Shown here in pieces: positions 17,756-27,162 of a stretch of 64,000 nucleotides of DNA. Below the pieces are notes generated by a model that was not told where the DNA came from, did not search any database, and worked only from the letters and a program-made list of their open reading frames with translations. The stretch comes from Polaribacter sp. KT25b. GTDB taxonomy: Bacteria; Bacteroidota; Bacteroidia; Flavobacteriales; Flavobacteriaceae. Every line of letters begins with the position of its first letter. The first letter of the stretch is position 1. The position numbers and the translations under genes are program-made. The stretch spans positions 1-64,000 of the forward strand of contig NZ_LT629752.1 in NCBI RefSeq assembly GCF_900105145.1, in the 5' to 3' direction.

Positions 17756-18841
17756 ATGAAATTAAGACAACTAACCTTACTTATAACAATACTTGTATTT
17801 ACATCTTGTAGCATCTTTCAAAAGAAGAAGAATGAGCAAACCGAAATTGTGTATTCAGATAATATAAAATATGAATATGTAGGTCGTGCTGCTGAAAATG
17901 AAGGAATGCATGTTTGGGGATCTTCGCCAATAAAAGGAAAAGATGGTAAAATACATTTATACGCTGCACAATGGCCCACAAATACACAGCCAAACTTTAA
18001 TGGTTGGTATAAAGACTGTGAAATTGGTCATTATGTAGGAGATAAACCAGAAGGCCCTTTTAAGTATGTGGGTGTTGCGGTAGAGGATAAAAACGGTTTG
18101 TTTAATTCGCCACACAATCCAACAATTAGTAATATAGATGGTCAATATCAACTTTGTTTTATCGTAAATGAAAACGACGATTTAAAAACACAACGAATTG
18201 TAATGTTGGTTGCAGATGACTTAAATGATACTTGGAGACCCGCAAAAGGTGCTGAAGCAGATGGAACCATTTTACGTCAAACAAAAGACTCTTCGGTTTG
18301 GAATTATACAGCAAGATTAGGGGTTTCTAATCCTTCATTAATTAAGTACAAAGGCAAATATTATTTATATCATAAATCTGTTGTAAGAAAAGAACCTAAA
18401 GGATATGTATACTCTTACGGACTTATAGTTGCCGATAATGTAGAAGGACCTTATGTACACAATCCAATAAGAGTTACGGAAGAAAAAATGCCGCTTGAGG
18501 ATGCTTATGCATTTACAATGAATGATTCTGTGTATATGATTAGTCGTGATTTTAGAGGTGCTTTAGGTAATAGAGGAGGTGGATTATTATGGAAATCTGC
18601 AGACGGATTATCTTTCCCAAAAGAAAACACAAAACGTGCTTACGAAGATTTACAACATTATGTAGGTAAAGAACATTTAAAAGATGCCGTTTCTTATAGA
18701 GGTAAAAAAGACGGACATTTAGAACGTGCACAACTTCTTTTTGAAAACGGGATACCTACTTATTTATACCTTGCTACAGGTGTGCAAACAAAATCTGGGT
18801 ATGGAAGTAGTTCTCATGTGTTTAAAATTAGTTTTGAATAA
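17756..18841 (+). CDS. Five-bladed beta-propeller glycosidase-like lipoprotein
   Basis: 361 residues with lipoprotein signal L-V-F-T-S-C. H-V-W-G-S-S-P-I-K-G-K-D-G-K begins the first blade; A-A-Q-W, C-E-I-G-H-Y-V-G-D-K-P-E-G-P-F and G-V-S-N-P-S-L-I mark later ones. L-E-D-A-Y-A-F and L-E-R-A-Q-L-L-F supply acidic residues near the expected active centre. This matches GH43/GH32/GH117-type propellers found in marine polysaccharide loci, but I cannot assign a family number. Two relatives occur here (40304-41374 and 51312-52442); the latter is closest. First gene of unit 3. Confidence 0.7.
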   Translation: MKLRQLTLLITILVFTSCSIFQKKKNEQTEIVYSDNIKYEYVGRAAENEGMHVWGSSPIKGKDGKIHLYAAQWPTNTQPNFNGWYKDCEIGHYVGDKPEGPFKYVGVAVEDKNGLFNSPHNPTISNIDGQYQLCFIVNENDDLKTQRIVMLVADDLNDTWRPAKGAEADGTILRQTKDSSVWNYTARLGVSNPSLIKYKGKYYLYHKSVVRKEPKGYVYSYGLIVADNVEGPYVHNPIRVTEEKMPLEDAYAFTMNDSVYMISRDFRGALGNRGGGLLWKSADGLSFPKENTKRAYEDLQHYVGKEHLKDAVSYRGKKDGHLERAQLLFENGIPTYLYLATGVQTKSGYGSSSHVFKISFE

Positions 18842-18910
18842 TAATGAAGAATCTTAATGGCTAACTGTTGTTAATCCATCAAAATCATTATTTTCATAAA
18901 TAGAAATTGT

Positions 18911-20995
18911 ATGAAACATATTCTTGGTATTCTTATTTTAACTCTCACATTAATCTCTTGTGAAGTTAAAAAAAGCGAATCTAATTTTAATGAAATTCCG
19001 AAGAAAATAGATTTAAAAACGTTTCCGAAGGAAGGATTAATAACTTTAGGTAAACAAGATTTAATTCCGAATACAGAAGGTATTATTGCGGATATTAAAT
19101 TGGTTTTAGCACCTTTTGAAAAAGGAGTTTATTACCGTCCGTTTTCTAAAAAACTAGCTTCTGGAAATCGGGTAGAACCTATTTGGTTTGATCGTATTTC
19201 TGAGTTGAATAGTTATAAAAAAGAAAAACCAAGGTTTGATGGGTTTAAAGATTTAGGAAGTTTCTTAATGTTAAAAAATGCTTCAGGTAAATATCTTGTC
19301 TTATTGCCTGTAGTTTCTAATAAAATAGGAAATACTTTTGCAATTTATGACAATGAAATTTTTTTAAGAACAGCCACTTACGGTACTAAAACAGAACAGA
19401 TAAGTGCTCCACTTTTAGCTTATGCGGAATCAGATAATCCTTATGAAGCAACACGTAAAGTTTGGGAATTGGCAAAAAATGCAGAAGGAGTAAAAGGCAA
19501 CGTAAATTGGCGTTCAGATAAAACGTACCCAGAACCTTTTAAATATTTAGGTTGGTGTTCTTGGGAACATTTTAAGAAAGACATTAATGAAGAAATTATT
19601 TTAAAATCAATTTCTGATATTAAAAAGAGTGAAATTCCATTTAGATGGGTGTTGGTAGATGATGGTTATTTAGACCAAGAAAACTGGAAGTTATTGTCTT
19701 TTGGTACCGATAAAAATAAATTTCCAAACGGATGGAAACCTATTACAAGTCAGAAAGATGATAAAATAAAATGGATGGGAATTTGGAGAAATATGCAAGG
19801 ATATATGCAAGGAATTTCACCAAACCATACCATGGATCATTTAAAAGACGATATTGTTAAAGTAAAGTATGGTAAAAGTGTAAAGTTTATGCCGAAGATT
19901 TCAGAAAAATCTGCGGATGCTTTTTATCATGAAATGACATCAGTAACAAAAAAAGCAGGTTTTGATATTATTAAAGTAGATTTTCAATCTGATAATTACT
20001 TTTATAACAAGGGGTCTGAAAATGCTATTTACGGAGTACATCTTAACAATACTGCTTTAGAAGAAAATTGTGTCGATGAAAACCTACATCTTTTAAACTG
20101 TATTGCACAGCAAAATTTTAATGTATTTAACCAAAGATACAGTAGTGTAATTCGTGGAAGTGTCGATTATAAAACCACTATGGATCGTACAGATATTACC
20201 ATTGTACAAAATTTTACAAATGCTTTTTGGTTGGGGCATTTACATTGGCTTGACCAAGATATGTTTCATACAAGTTTTAAAGAAACAGCACGCTTAATGG
20301 CGGTTAGTAGAGCCATGTCTGGCGGACCAATATATTTATCTGACGAAACTACAAACATAGATGATACGTACTTAAAACCATTGATGTATAAGGATGGAGA
20401 AATTATTAGAACACTTGCACCAGGAGTTCCCTTGCCACAAAGTATGATGAAAGATCCGTATTTTGATGGTAAAGCATTTAGCGTAATTGCGCCTATAGAA
20501 AATAAATCTGCAGTTATTATGGCTGTTAATTTAAATCAGGGTGAAAAAGAAGTGAAAGCTTCTATTTCTCTAAAAGATTATCAGTTTGCAGGGAGTATGA
20601 TACAACCTTATCAAGGACTTTGGAATGCTCCTAAAGAGGGAATTATTTTGTACGATCATGATGCAGGTTCCGCAAGTATTTTAAAAGATGATTATCAATT
20701 TACGTTAAGTTCAAGAAAAGAACGACTTTTTCAGTTGAGTCCAATTCAAAATGGTTGGTCGGTTATTGGTAATCCAGATAAATATTTATCTGCAGCTACT
20801 TATGATTTGTTAGAAACGAATAAAAAAAGTTTAAAAATTAAAATGAAAGAAGACGGACCAGTTTTATTATGGTCTAATGGAAAGATACCAATTTCAGAAA
20901 ACTTTGAGTTTAAAAAGTTAAAGAATGGATTATGGCAAGGAGAATTGGTTAAACCGAACAGTAATAGTGCGTATTTAATTTTAATAGAGGAATAA
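18911..20995 (+). CDS. GH36-type (Sip1/raffinose-synthase-like) alpha-galactosidase, lipoprotein
   Basis: 694 residues, lipoprotein signal L-T-L-I-S-C. The N-terminal beta-domain is followed by a barrel with L-G-W-C-S-W-E-H-F, V-L-V-D-D-G-Y, and the probable nucleophile Asp357 in I-I-K-V-D-F-Q-S-D. R-G-S-V-D-Y-K-T-T-M is a likely acid/base region, and M-S-G-G-P-I-Y-L-S-D follows. A C-terminal beta-domain ends A-Y-L-I-L-I-E-E. Plant and bacterial Sip1-type proteins of GH36 are alpha-galactosidases or transferases; the bacterial substrate is not known here. Decayed pieces of a close homologue lie at 22653-22728 (3' end) and 52520-52942 (5' end). Confidence 0.8.
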   Translation: MKHILGILILTLTLISCEVKKSESNFNEIPKKIDLKTFPKEGLITLGKQDLIPNTEGIIADIKLVLAPFEKGVYYRPFSKKLASGNRVEPIWFDRISELNSYKKEKPRFDGFKDLGSFLMLKNASGKYLVLLPVVSNKIGNTFAIYDNEIFLRTATYGTKTEQISAPLLAYAESDNPYEATRKVWELAKNAEGVKGNVNWRSDKTYPEPFKYLGWCSWEHFKKDINEEIILKSISDIKKSEIPFRWVLVDDGYLDQENWKLLSFGTDKNKFPNGWKPITSQKDDKIKWMGIWRNMQGYMQGISPNHTMDHLKDDIVKVKYGKSVKFMPKISEKSADAFYHEMTSVTKKAGFDIIKVDFQSDNYFYNKGSENAIYGVHLNNTALEENCVDENLHLLNCIAQQNFNVFNQRYSSVIRGSVDYKTTMDRTDITIVQNFTNAFWLGHLHWLDQDMFHTSFKETARLMAVSRAMSGGPIYLSDETTNIDDTYLKPLMYKDGEIIRTLAPGVPLPQSMMKDPYFDGKAFSVIAPIENKSAVIMAVNLNQGEKEVKASISLKDYQFAGSMIQPYQGLWNAPKEGIILYDHDAGSASILKDDYQFTLSSRKERLFQLSPIQNGWSVIGNPDKYLSAATYDLLETNKKSLKIKMKEDGPVLLWSNGKIPISENFEFKKLKNGLWQGELVKPNSNSAYLILIEE

Positions 20996-21128
20996 AAAAA
21001 TAACGAAAGCATAAATGTATAGATGCTAAATATGATTTTTTAACCAATAAGGATTACAGAGAGTTGGTGATGTTTGTAAAGTTTCAAATGATATACTTAA
21101 TAACTTAAAGTTTGAAAAAATAATCAAA

Positions 21129-22616
21129 ATGAGAACAGTATTATATAGATTGTATTTAATTAAGATGAATGCATTATTAGTTTTAATATTATTACTATTA
21201 GTGTCTTGTTCTACAGTAAATGAAACGAAAGGGCAGGAGGTATTAGAACAGAATATAGAAATAATTACTATAGATACCTCTGTAAGAACACATCCAGTTT
21301 CAAAAAATCCGGGAGGTGTTGTTTCTTGCTGGTTATTAGATTCAGATATTGAGCGTCCCAGAAAAACATCTTTTACGGATGCTATGAAAGAGATGAGTGT
21401 AAAATATATTCGTTTTCCTTACGGTCATTTAGCTGACAATTATTTATGGGATGCAGATAACGATTGGGGAAATACATTGACTCCAAAAATAGCTACTGCT
21501 TCTCAAGCTCCAGCTTCTTGGGATTGGGCTGTAAATCAGGCAACGGGTGAGTTTATAAAAGATATGGATTTTGACGAATACATTTCTATTTGTAATAATG
21601 TAGATGCAGAACCAATGGTGGTCGTTAATATTCTCTCTTATAAATATAAAAACGGACCTACATACCAACAATTAAAAGAATCTGCCATAGAATGGGTTCG
21701 ATATGCCAATGTAACAAAAGGCTATAATGTAAAGCGCTGGGCTTTGGGGAATGAAGTAGATCATCATTCAGATTTAATTTCACAAGAAGAATACAAAGCA
21801 CTTTATACAGATTTTGCCACTGCGATGAAAAATGTAGACCCTACAATTATGATTGGTCCTGGTTTGCTTGGTAATTGGCACGCTTCACTTTTAGCGCATG
21901 ACCCTGATAATATTGATTTTATTTGTGTGCACAACTATTTATATAAATATGATTGGAGAAATCAAGATTACGAAGGATGGAAAAATGCTGATGATAATTT
22001 AATAAATAATGTAGAAAAATGCCAAAATGCTGTAAACAATTCTTCCATTCCCGATACGGAAATACATGTTACTGAAATGAATTCACGTCCTTGGAAGGAC
22101 AAGTCAGATAGTGATGACATCTTTCGTGGGTTGGCCTACGGAGAAATGTTGTTGAATGCTTGCAGTTTTGAAGATGTAAAAGCCACATATGTTTGGAATA
22201 CGCATGGACCATGGGAAGGACCAGAAAAGAATGCTCCATATAACATTCTTGATCTTGATAACAATAGAGAACCCAGAGGTGATGTTATTAAGATTATTAA
22301 CGAAAATTTGTTAGATTATTTTGTGAAAGTTCCACGAGTAAATGGTTTTATAAGAGTCTATGCTAGTATTGACGAATCAAATGAAAATTTGAATATTTTT
22401 TTAATTAATAAAAATGATACATCAGAAGTTGTAAATCTGGAAACTTCAAAATTTAATTTACAATCAAACTATACAATAAAATCATTTTCAGGGAATCATC
22501 CTGAAGATAAATCTCCTGTATATTCAGAAGTAGCGTATAATGATTTAAATGATGCCATTTTAAAGGTTGAATTAGCTCCTGTTTCATTTAATGTAATTTC
22601 TGTGAAACTGAAATAA
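21129..22616 (+). CDS. Clan GH-A glycosidase (arabinofuranosidase/GH39/GH51-like), lipoprotein
   Basis: 495 residues. The ATG at 21129 has the A-rich leader typical of Bacteroidota starts; an internal ATG at 21165 would also give a lipoprotein signal (L-L-L-L-V-S-C). The barrel carries the clan GH-A pair: acid/base Glu209 in W-A-L-G-N-E-V-D-H-H and nucleophile Glu316 in I-H-V-T-E-M-N. The N-terminal part has I-R-F-P-Y-G-H-L-A-D-N-Y and the C-terminus is a beta-sandwich. The W-x-L-G-N-E-V form resembles alpha-L-arabinofuranosidase families, but marine agarase/porphyranase-like families are also possible. I do not assign a family number. Confidence 0.75.
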   Translation: MRTVLYRLYLIKMNALLVLILLLLVSCSTVNETKGQEVLEQNIEIITIDTSVRTHPVSKNPGGVVSCWLLDSDIERPRKTSFTDAMKEMSVKYIRFPYGHLADNYLWDADNDWGNTLTPKIATASQAPASWDWAVNQATGEFIKDMDFDEYISICNNVDAEPMVVVNILSYKYKNGPTYQQLKESAIEWVRYANVTKGYNVKRWALGNEVDHHSDLISQEEYKALYTDFATAMKNVDPTIMIGPGLLGNWHASLLAHDPDNIDFICVHNYLYKYDWRNQDYEGWKNADDNLINNVEKCQNAVNNSSIPDTEIHVTEMNSRPWKDKSDSDDIFRGLAYGEMLLNACSFEDVKATYVWNTHGPWEGPEKNAPYNILDLDNNREPRGDVIKIINENLLDYFVKVPRVNGFIRVYASIDESNENLNIFLINKNDTSEVVNLETSKFNLQSNYTIKSFSGNHPEDKSPVYSEVAYNDLNDAILKVELAPVSFNVISVKLK

Positions 22617-22652
22617 AATATCCTTATATAATTAAAAAAATGGTAAAATACT

Positions 22653-22728
22653 TTAAGTTTAAGAATTATAGTAAGGAAAATTGGTTCAATCTAATACTAA
22701 TAGGACGTATTTAATTTTAATAAAATAA
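22653..22728 (+). pseudogene. Decayed 3' end of a GH36/Sip1-type gene
   Basis: Bases 22681-22728 encode L-V-Q-S-N-T-N-R-T-Y-L-I-L-I-K and a stop. The intact gene at 18911 ends L-V-K-P-N-S-N-S-A-Y-L-I-L-I-E-E. The DNA match continues upstream to about 22653 (AAGTTT, AAGAAT, AAGGA-AATTGG) with small deletions. The relic's stop codon directly abuts the ATG of the next gene at 22729. Confidence 0.7.
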
Positions 22729-24579
22729 ATGATCAAAAGCATAAAAAATATCATCATCTTTTTAATAACAATATCCTGTGTAGGGCAGGAGACTATAGAT
22801 GCCTTGTTGTATCAAGGAGATCCATTAGAAAAATCTGCTTTTCTAAAAAAAGAGAATCCCTGGTTTGCACGCTATCAAGTTGGAGAATCGCCTGTAGTAG
22901 GATTTCCGGGAGAAACTAAGAATGAAAAAAAACAGCGAATGCAAAAATGGGTGGATGCTAAATATGGTCTTTTTATACATTGGGGTCCACAGCGTGCTGG
23001 TGGTGAATATGAAATTTCAAGTGAGGTTTCAAATGCATTTAATCCTGTAGATTTTAATGCCAAAGAATGGGTGTCTATAGCAAAACGTTTAGGTTTTAAA
23101 TACATCGTTATTACAGCAAAGCATCATGCAGGTTTTTCTATGTTTGATTCTAAATTAACTGATTTTAATATAATTGAAAAAACTCCCTTTAAACGAGATC
23201 CTATAAAAGAATTGGCTATTGCTTGTACCGAAGAAAACATGCCGTTTGGAGTCTATTATTCTGTTTGGGATATACATCATCCAGATTATACAAAAAACAT
23301 TGGTAGTAAGAATTATGTAAAATACCATGAATTTATGTTGGGGCAGGTGAAAGAATTATTAACCAATTATGGACCTATGATTAGTGTTTGGTTTGATGGT
23401 GAATGGGTAAATAGTTGGACGGTAGAACGCGCAACGGAATTTCGTGATTTAATTAGAGCGGTACAACCGAATACGGTAATTGCAAATCGTATTGGTCAAC
23501 GAAGAAGAGGTGAAGGAGATCATCATTCTCCTGAGAATTTTTCTCCCTATATAGGAGCACAAAGTGAACCTTGGGAAACTTGTGCAAAGTTTGATGGTAG
23601 TTGGTTTTATAATGGAACCAATAAATCTGAGTCAGCAGATTGGGCACTTTACAATTTATGTTATGCCACTTCTAGAGGAGGAAATTTTTTAATGAATCTA
23701 GGTCCTACTCCTGAAGGAAAGTTTCTAGAAACTAGTGTAGAGAAATTAGAAAAGGTGGGAAATTGGCTTCAAATAAATAGAGAATCTATATATGGATCTG
23801 ATAAAGGACCTCACTATTTATTAGAATGGGGAACTTGTACACAAAAAGGGAACACGCTGTATTATCAGGTTTTTGATTGGCCAAAGAATGGAGAATTACA
23901 TATTCCAGGACTTAAAACAGCGGTGAAATCAGCAAGTTTTTTGGCAGATAAAGCGCACAAGTCAATAACAACCAATAGAGAAGGAAATGATGTTGTGGTA
24001 AAACTCCCGATTATACCACCTTATAAAATGGCGAATGTTATTAAAATAGAATTGATGGACACTCCTATTGTGGATAATGCAGCCAGAGCTTTAAAAAAGG
24101 AAATCAAAAAAAATCAAGCGATGAGGCAAGTTGCAGAAGGAAGCTATTTTTTACCTGCAGGTTTTGCGAACATTTATGGTGAAAAACTTCATTTTTATTA
24201 TGGAACGGGATCTGGAGCTCAGCGAGAAAATTTAAAAGGTTGGACAGAAGAATCAGATTATGTAACATGGGATTTATTAGTCGAAAAAAACGGAAAGTAT
24301 AATTTAGAAATAACCTATGCTAGTTTGGTAGCAGGAGGTGCTTTTGAATTGTTTATCGCAGGACAAAATTTTAAGCATACTGTAAAAGAAGTTGAATACA
24401 ATCCAAAGGCTAAAAAATCACCATTAAGAGTAGATTATAAAACATTTACGCTTGGGGAAGTAGTATTAAAATCAGGACGTTATCAGTTAGTTATAAAACC
24501 AATTGAAATAAGCGAAGAAGCTAAAAAACTACATCAAGGATTAATGATGTTAAGAGATGTAACTCTAGTGCCAAACTAA
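22729..24579 (+). CDS. GH29 alpha-L-fucosidase with C-terminal beta-sandwich
   Basis: 616 residues with an N-terminal signal. The core has A-K-Y-G-L-F-I-H-W-G-P-Q, T-A-K-H-H-A-G-F-S-M-F-D and the nucleophile Asp223 in S-V-W-F-D-G-E-W. W-E-T-C-A-K-F and F-L-M-N-L-G-P-T-P-E-G follow. After residue 450 an extra domain (Y-V-T-W-D-L-L-V ... Y-Q-L-V-I-K-P-I) looks like a carbohydrate-binding sandwich. It is longer than the GH29 at 14460 and of a different subgroup, so it probably takes a different fucose linkage or substitution. It is 4 bp before a GH95 gene, and the two likely act together. Confidence 0.95.
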   Translation: MIKSIKNIIIFLITISCVGQETIDALLYQGDPLEKSAFLKKENPWFARYQVGESPVVGFPGETKNEKKQRMQKWVDAKYGLFIHWGPQRAGGEYEISSEVSNAFNPVDFNAKEWVSIAKRLGFKYIVITAKHHAGFSMFDSKLTDFNIIEKTPFKRDPIKELAIACTEENMPFGVYYSVWDIHHPDYTKNIGSKNYVKYHEFMLGQVKELLTNYGPMISVWFDGEWVNSWTVERATEFRDLIRAVQPNTVIANRIGQRRRGEGDHHSPENFSPYIGAQSEPWETCAKFDGSWFYNGTNKSESADWALYNLCYATSRGGNFLMNLGPTPEGKFLETSVEKLEKVGNWLQINRESIYGSDKGPHYLLEWGTCTQKGNTLYYQVFDWPKNGELHIPGLKTAVKSASFLADKAHKSITTNREGNDVVVKLPIIPPYKMANVIKIELMDTPIVDNAARALKKEIKKNQAMRQVAEGSYFLPAGFANIYGEKLHFYYGTGSGAQRENLKGWTEESDYVTWDLLVEKNGKYNLEITYASLVAGGAFELFIAGQNFKHTVKEVEYNPKAKKSPLRVDYKTFTLGEVVLKSGRYQLVIKPIEISEEAKKLHQGLMMLRDVTLVPN

Positions 24580-24583
24580 AAAA

Positions 24584-27049
24584 ATGAGAAACAGTATATT
24601 CATATTTGTTATATTTTTTTCAGTACAAATCAATGCTCAGTTTTTATTGAGTTATGATAAGCCTGCAAGTCCGTTTACAAAAGAACAAAGACAAGATTAC
24701 CGAAAAAATGGATATATGCAAGAAGCGTTACCTCTTGGAAATGGACGCTTGGGAGCCATGTTTTCTGGAGGAATCGCACAAGAGCATATCATGATGAATG
24801 AAATTACCTTGTGGATGAACAGCAAACGTGGTTTAGATTCGGTTGCGCAATCTGGGGTAAGAATAGGAGCGCATAAAAATTTCCATAAAGTAAGAAAAGC
24901 ATACGAAGAAGAAAATTATGGTACTGGCGAAAATAGTATGGAAGCCATGGCCACAAAATATCTAAGTAGTCAAGAACCATTGGGAAATTATGCACCTTTT
25001 ACAGATGTGTTTATTGCAACAGGTCATCAACCGAAAGATATTCGTAATTACAGTCGTACTTTAGATATACATACAGGTGTGGGAATGGTAAATTACACTA
25101 TTGGAAAGGCTCAATATACTCGCGAGTATTTTTCTAGTTACCCAAATGATGTGGTAGTTGTTCGTTATACTTCCAAAAAAGGGAAAATGAATCTTACTAT
25201 TCACGTAAGCTCTTTGCATAAAATTACCAACTTAGAAGCAAAAGGAAATGAGATTTTATTACAAGGAGAAGCTGCTATGCAGAAAGATCCTGTAGAGTTT
25301 ATGCAAAGAATTTTTGTAGATGCCGGAAAAGCAAGAGTTATTGCTCAAAAAGATGGTTCCTTAAGTATAAAGAATGCTTCGGATGTTAAAATTTATGTAT
25401 CTGCTTATACAGATTATCTGCCTGTTTATCCAACGTTTAAAGGACGTGATTATGTAGCAGATTCTAAGAAAACAATAAAAGATGCTATTGCTGTTGCGTA
25501 TAAAAAACTAAAAAAGAGTCATCAAAAAGATGTTTCAAGTCTGATGGATCGTTGTCAGTTTAATTTGGACTATATACCATCGGGCCAAACAACAGATAAA
25601 CTGATTCAACAAGGTTCTAGCATAGAATTAGAAAATCTATATTTTAACTATGCGCGTTATTTACAAATAAGTTCTTCACGTACAGCAGCAGTACCTTCTA
25701 ATTTGCAAGGTTTATGGAATGGGCATTTAAAACCAGCTTGGAATGCTGACTATCATACAGACATTAATCTAGCCATGAACTATTGGATGGTAGAAACCGC
25801 AAATCTTCCTATTTCTTTTTCGCCTTATGTAGCGTATCTAAAAATAATTGCAGCATCTGGAAAACATACGGCAAAAGAATCTTTTGGTATAGAAAAAGGT
25901 TGGAGCATGGGGCTTAATGGAAATGTATTTGGATTCACAGCTCCAAACGAACATGGTAGAAGAATGCAGCAATCGGGAGCGTGGTTGTGTCAAAATTTAT
26001 TTGAACATTATGCTTTTAGTAAAGACAAAAAATACCTAGAAGAAATTTATCCAATTTTAAAAGGAGCTGCCGAGTTTTATGTAACATTTTTAGCTCCATG
26101 GAAAGATGGTTCATTGGTGGTATATCCTACTTGGTCTCCAGAAAATGCTTACTTGGTAAAAGAATTTGGAAAACTAAATAAACAAGCTTATGGTGCTTCT
26201 TTTGAGCAACAATTGGTCTTAAATTTATTTACAGATTACATAGAAGCATCTGTGGTTTTAAATAGAGATGAAGCTTTTAGAAAAACAATACAAGAAACAA
26301 TTCCTAAATTGAGTCCTCAAAAAATAGGACAATACGGTCAGGTACAAGAATGGCCAGAAGATTGGGATAGTCCAACGGATCATCACCGACATATTTCGCA
26401 TTTAATAGCCTTACATCCTGGACGAGATTTTTCTCCTTTAACAACTCCAGAATTATCTAATGCAGCATTGGTAACAATGAAACATAGAGGAGATATTTCT
26501 ACAGGTTGGAGTACGGCTTGGAAAACCAATTTTTGGGCAAGATTGCACAATGGAGATAAAGCCTATCAGTTTTATCAGTTTTTAACGGCTAAAAGAACGT
26601 ATGCTAATTTGTTCGATTTTCACCCTCCTTTTCAAATTGATGGAAATTTTGGAGGAACAGCTGGAGTATGTGAAATGTTATTACAAAGTCATATAAGAAG
26701 TGTAAATAATGACGCTGAAAACATTCAGGAGGCAGCTTTTGTTGCTTATCAAAATAATTCAGAAAATAAGAAACATTTTATACCGGTAATTCCACAAAAA
26801 TCCATCGCAAATGCCCCTTATATATTGCACTTATTACCTGCTTTACCATCAGCATGGTCTAAAGGGAGTGTGAAAGGTTTAAGAGCTCGTGGAGGTTTAG
26901 AGGTAGATTTAGAATGGAATAAAGATGAATTAGTAAAAGCGACTATTCATGCCAAAACAAATGGGTTGTTTAGAGTTTATAGTGAAGGAAAATTAAGTAA
27001 ACTATTGAGTCTTAAAAAAGGAGAGTCAATGGTTTGGAGAAGCAATTAA
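24584..27049 (+). CDS. GH95 family alpha-fucosidase/galactosidase
   Basis: 821 residues with a Sec signal ending I-N-A-Q. E-A-L-P-L-G-N-G-R-L-G-A-M-F opens the N-terminal beta-domain. The (alpha/alpha)6 barrel holds W-N-A-D-Y-H-T-D-I-N-L-A-M-N-Y-W (386-401), the likely acid Glu520 in S-P-E-N, H-R-H-I-S-H-L and the activating Asp686 in Q-I-D-G-N-F-G. These match GH95, which inverts alpha-1,2-L-fucosides or L-galactosides. Unlike the second GH95 here, residue 393 is Asp where N-I-N is usual, so substrate or activity may differ. An extra stretch near 705-730 precedes the C-terminal sandwich. Confidence 0.95.
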   Translation: MRNSIFIFVIFFSVQINAQFLLSYDKPASPFTKEQRQDYRKNGYMQEALPLGNGRLGAMFSGGIAQEHIMMNEITLWMNSKRGLDSVAQSGVRIGAHKNFHKVRKAYEEENYGTGENSMEAMATKYLSSQEPLGNYAPFTDVFIATGHQPKDIRNYSRTLDIHTGVGMVNYTIGKAQYTREYFSSYPNDVVVVRYTSKKGKMNLTIHVSSLHKITNLEAKGNEILLQGEAAMQKDPVEFMQRIFVDAGKARVIAQKDGSLSIKNASDVKIYVSAYTDYLPVYPTFKGRDYVADSKKTIKDAIAVAYKKLKKSHQKDVSSLMDRCQFNLDYIPSGQTTDKLIQQGSSIELENLYFNYARYLQISSSRTAAVPSNLQGLWNGHLKPAWNADYHTDINLAMNYWMVETANLPISFSPYVAYLKIIAASGKHTAKESFGIEKGWSMGLNGNVFGFTAPNEHGRRMQQSGAWLCQNLFEHYAFSKDKKYLEEIYPILKGAAEFYVTFLAPWKDGSLVVYPTWSPENAYLVKEFGKLNKQAYGASFEQQLVLNLFTDYIEASVVLNRDEAFRKTIQETIPKLSPQKIGQYGQVQEWPEDWDSPTDHHRHISHLIALHPGRDFSPLTTPELSNAALVTMKHRGDISTGWSTAWKTNFWARLHNGDKAYQFYQFLTAKRTYANLFDFHPPFQIDGNFGGTAGVCEMLLQSHIRSVNNDAENIQEAAFVAYQNNSENKKHFIPVIPQKSIANAPYILHLLPALPSAWSKGSVKGLRARGGLEVDLEWNKDELVKATIHAKTNGLFRVYSEGKLSKLLSLKKGESMVWRSN

Positions 27050-27162
27050 AACTAATAAATAATGAATACCAAGTTTTTTGTTGCTAGTGTTTTTGCAAAC
27101 ATCAAAATGAATATTAAATAAGCAATACAAGAAAATCAATAAATATTAAAGCAATACCTAAA

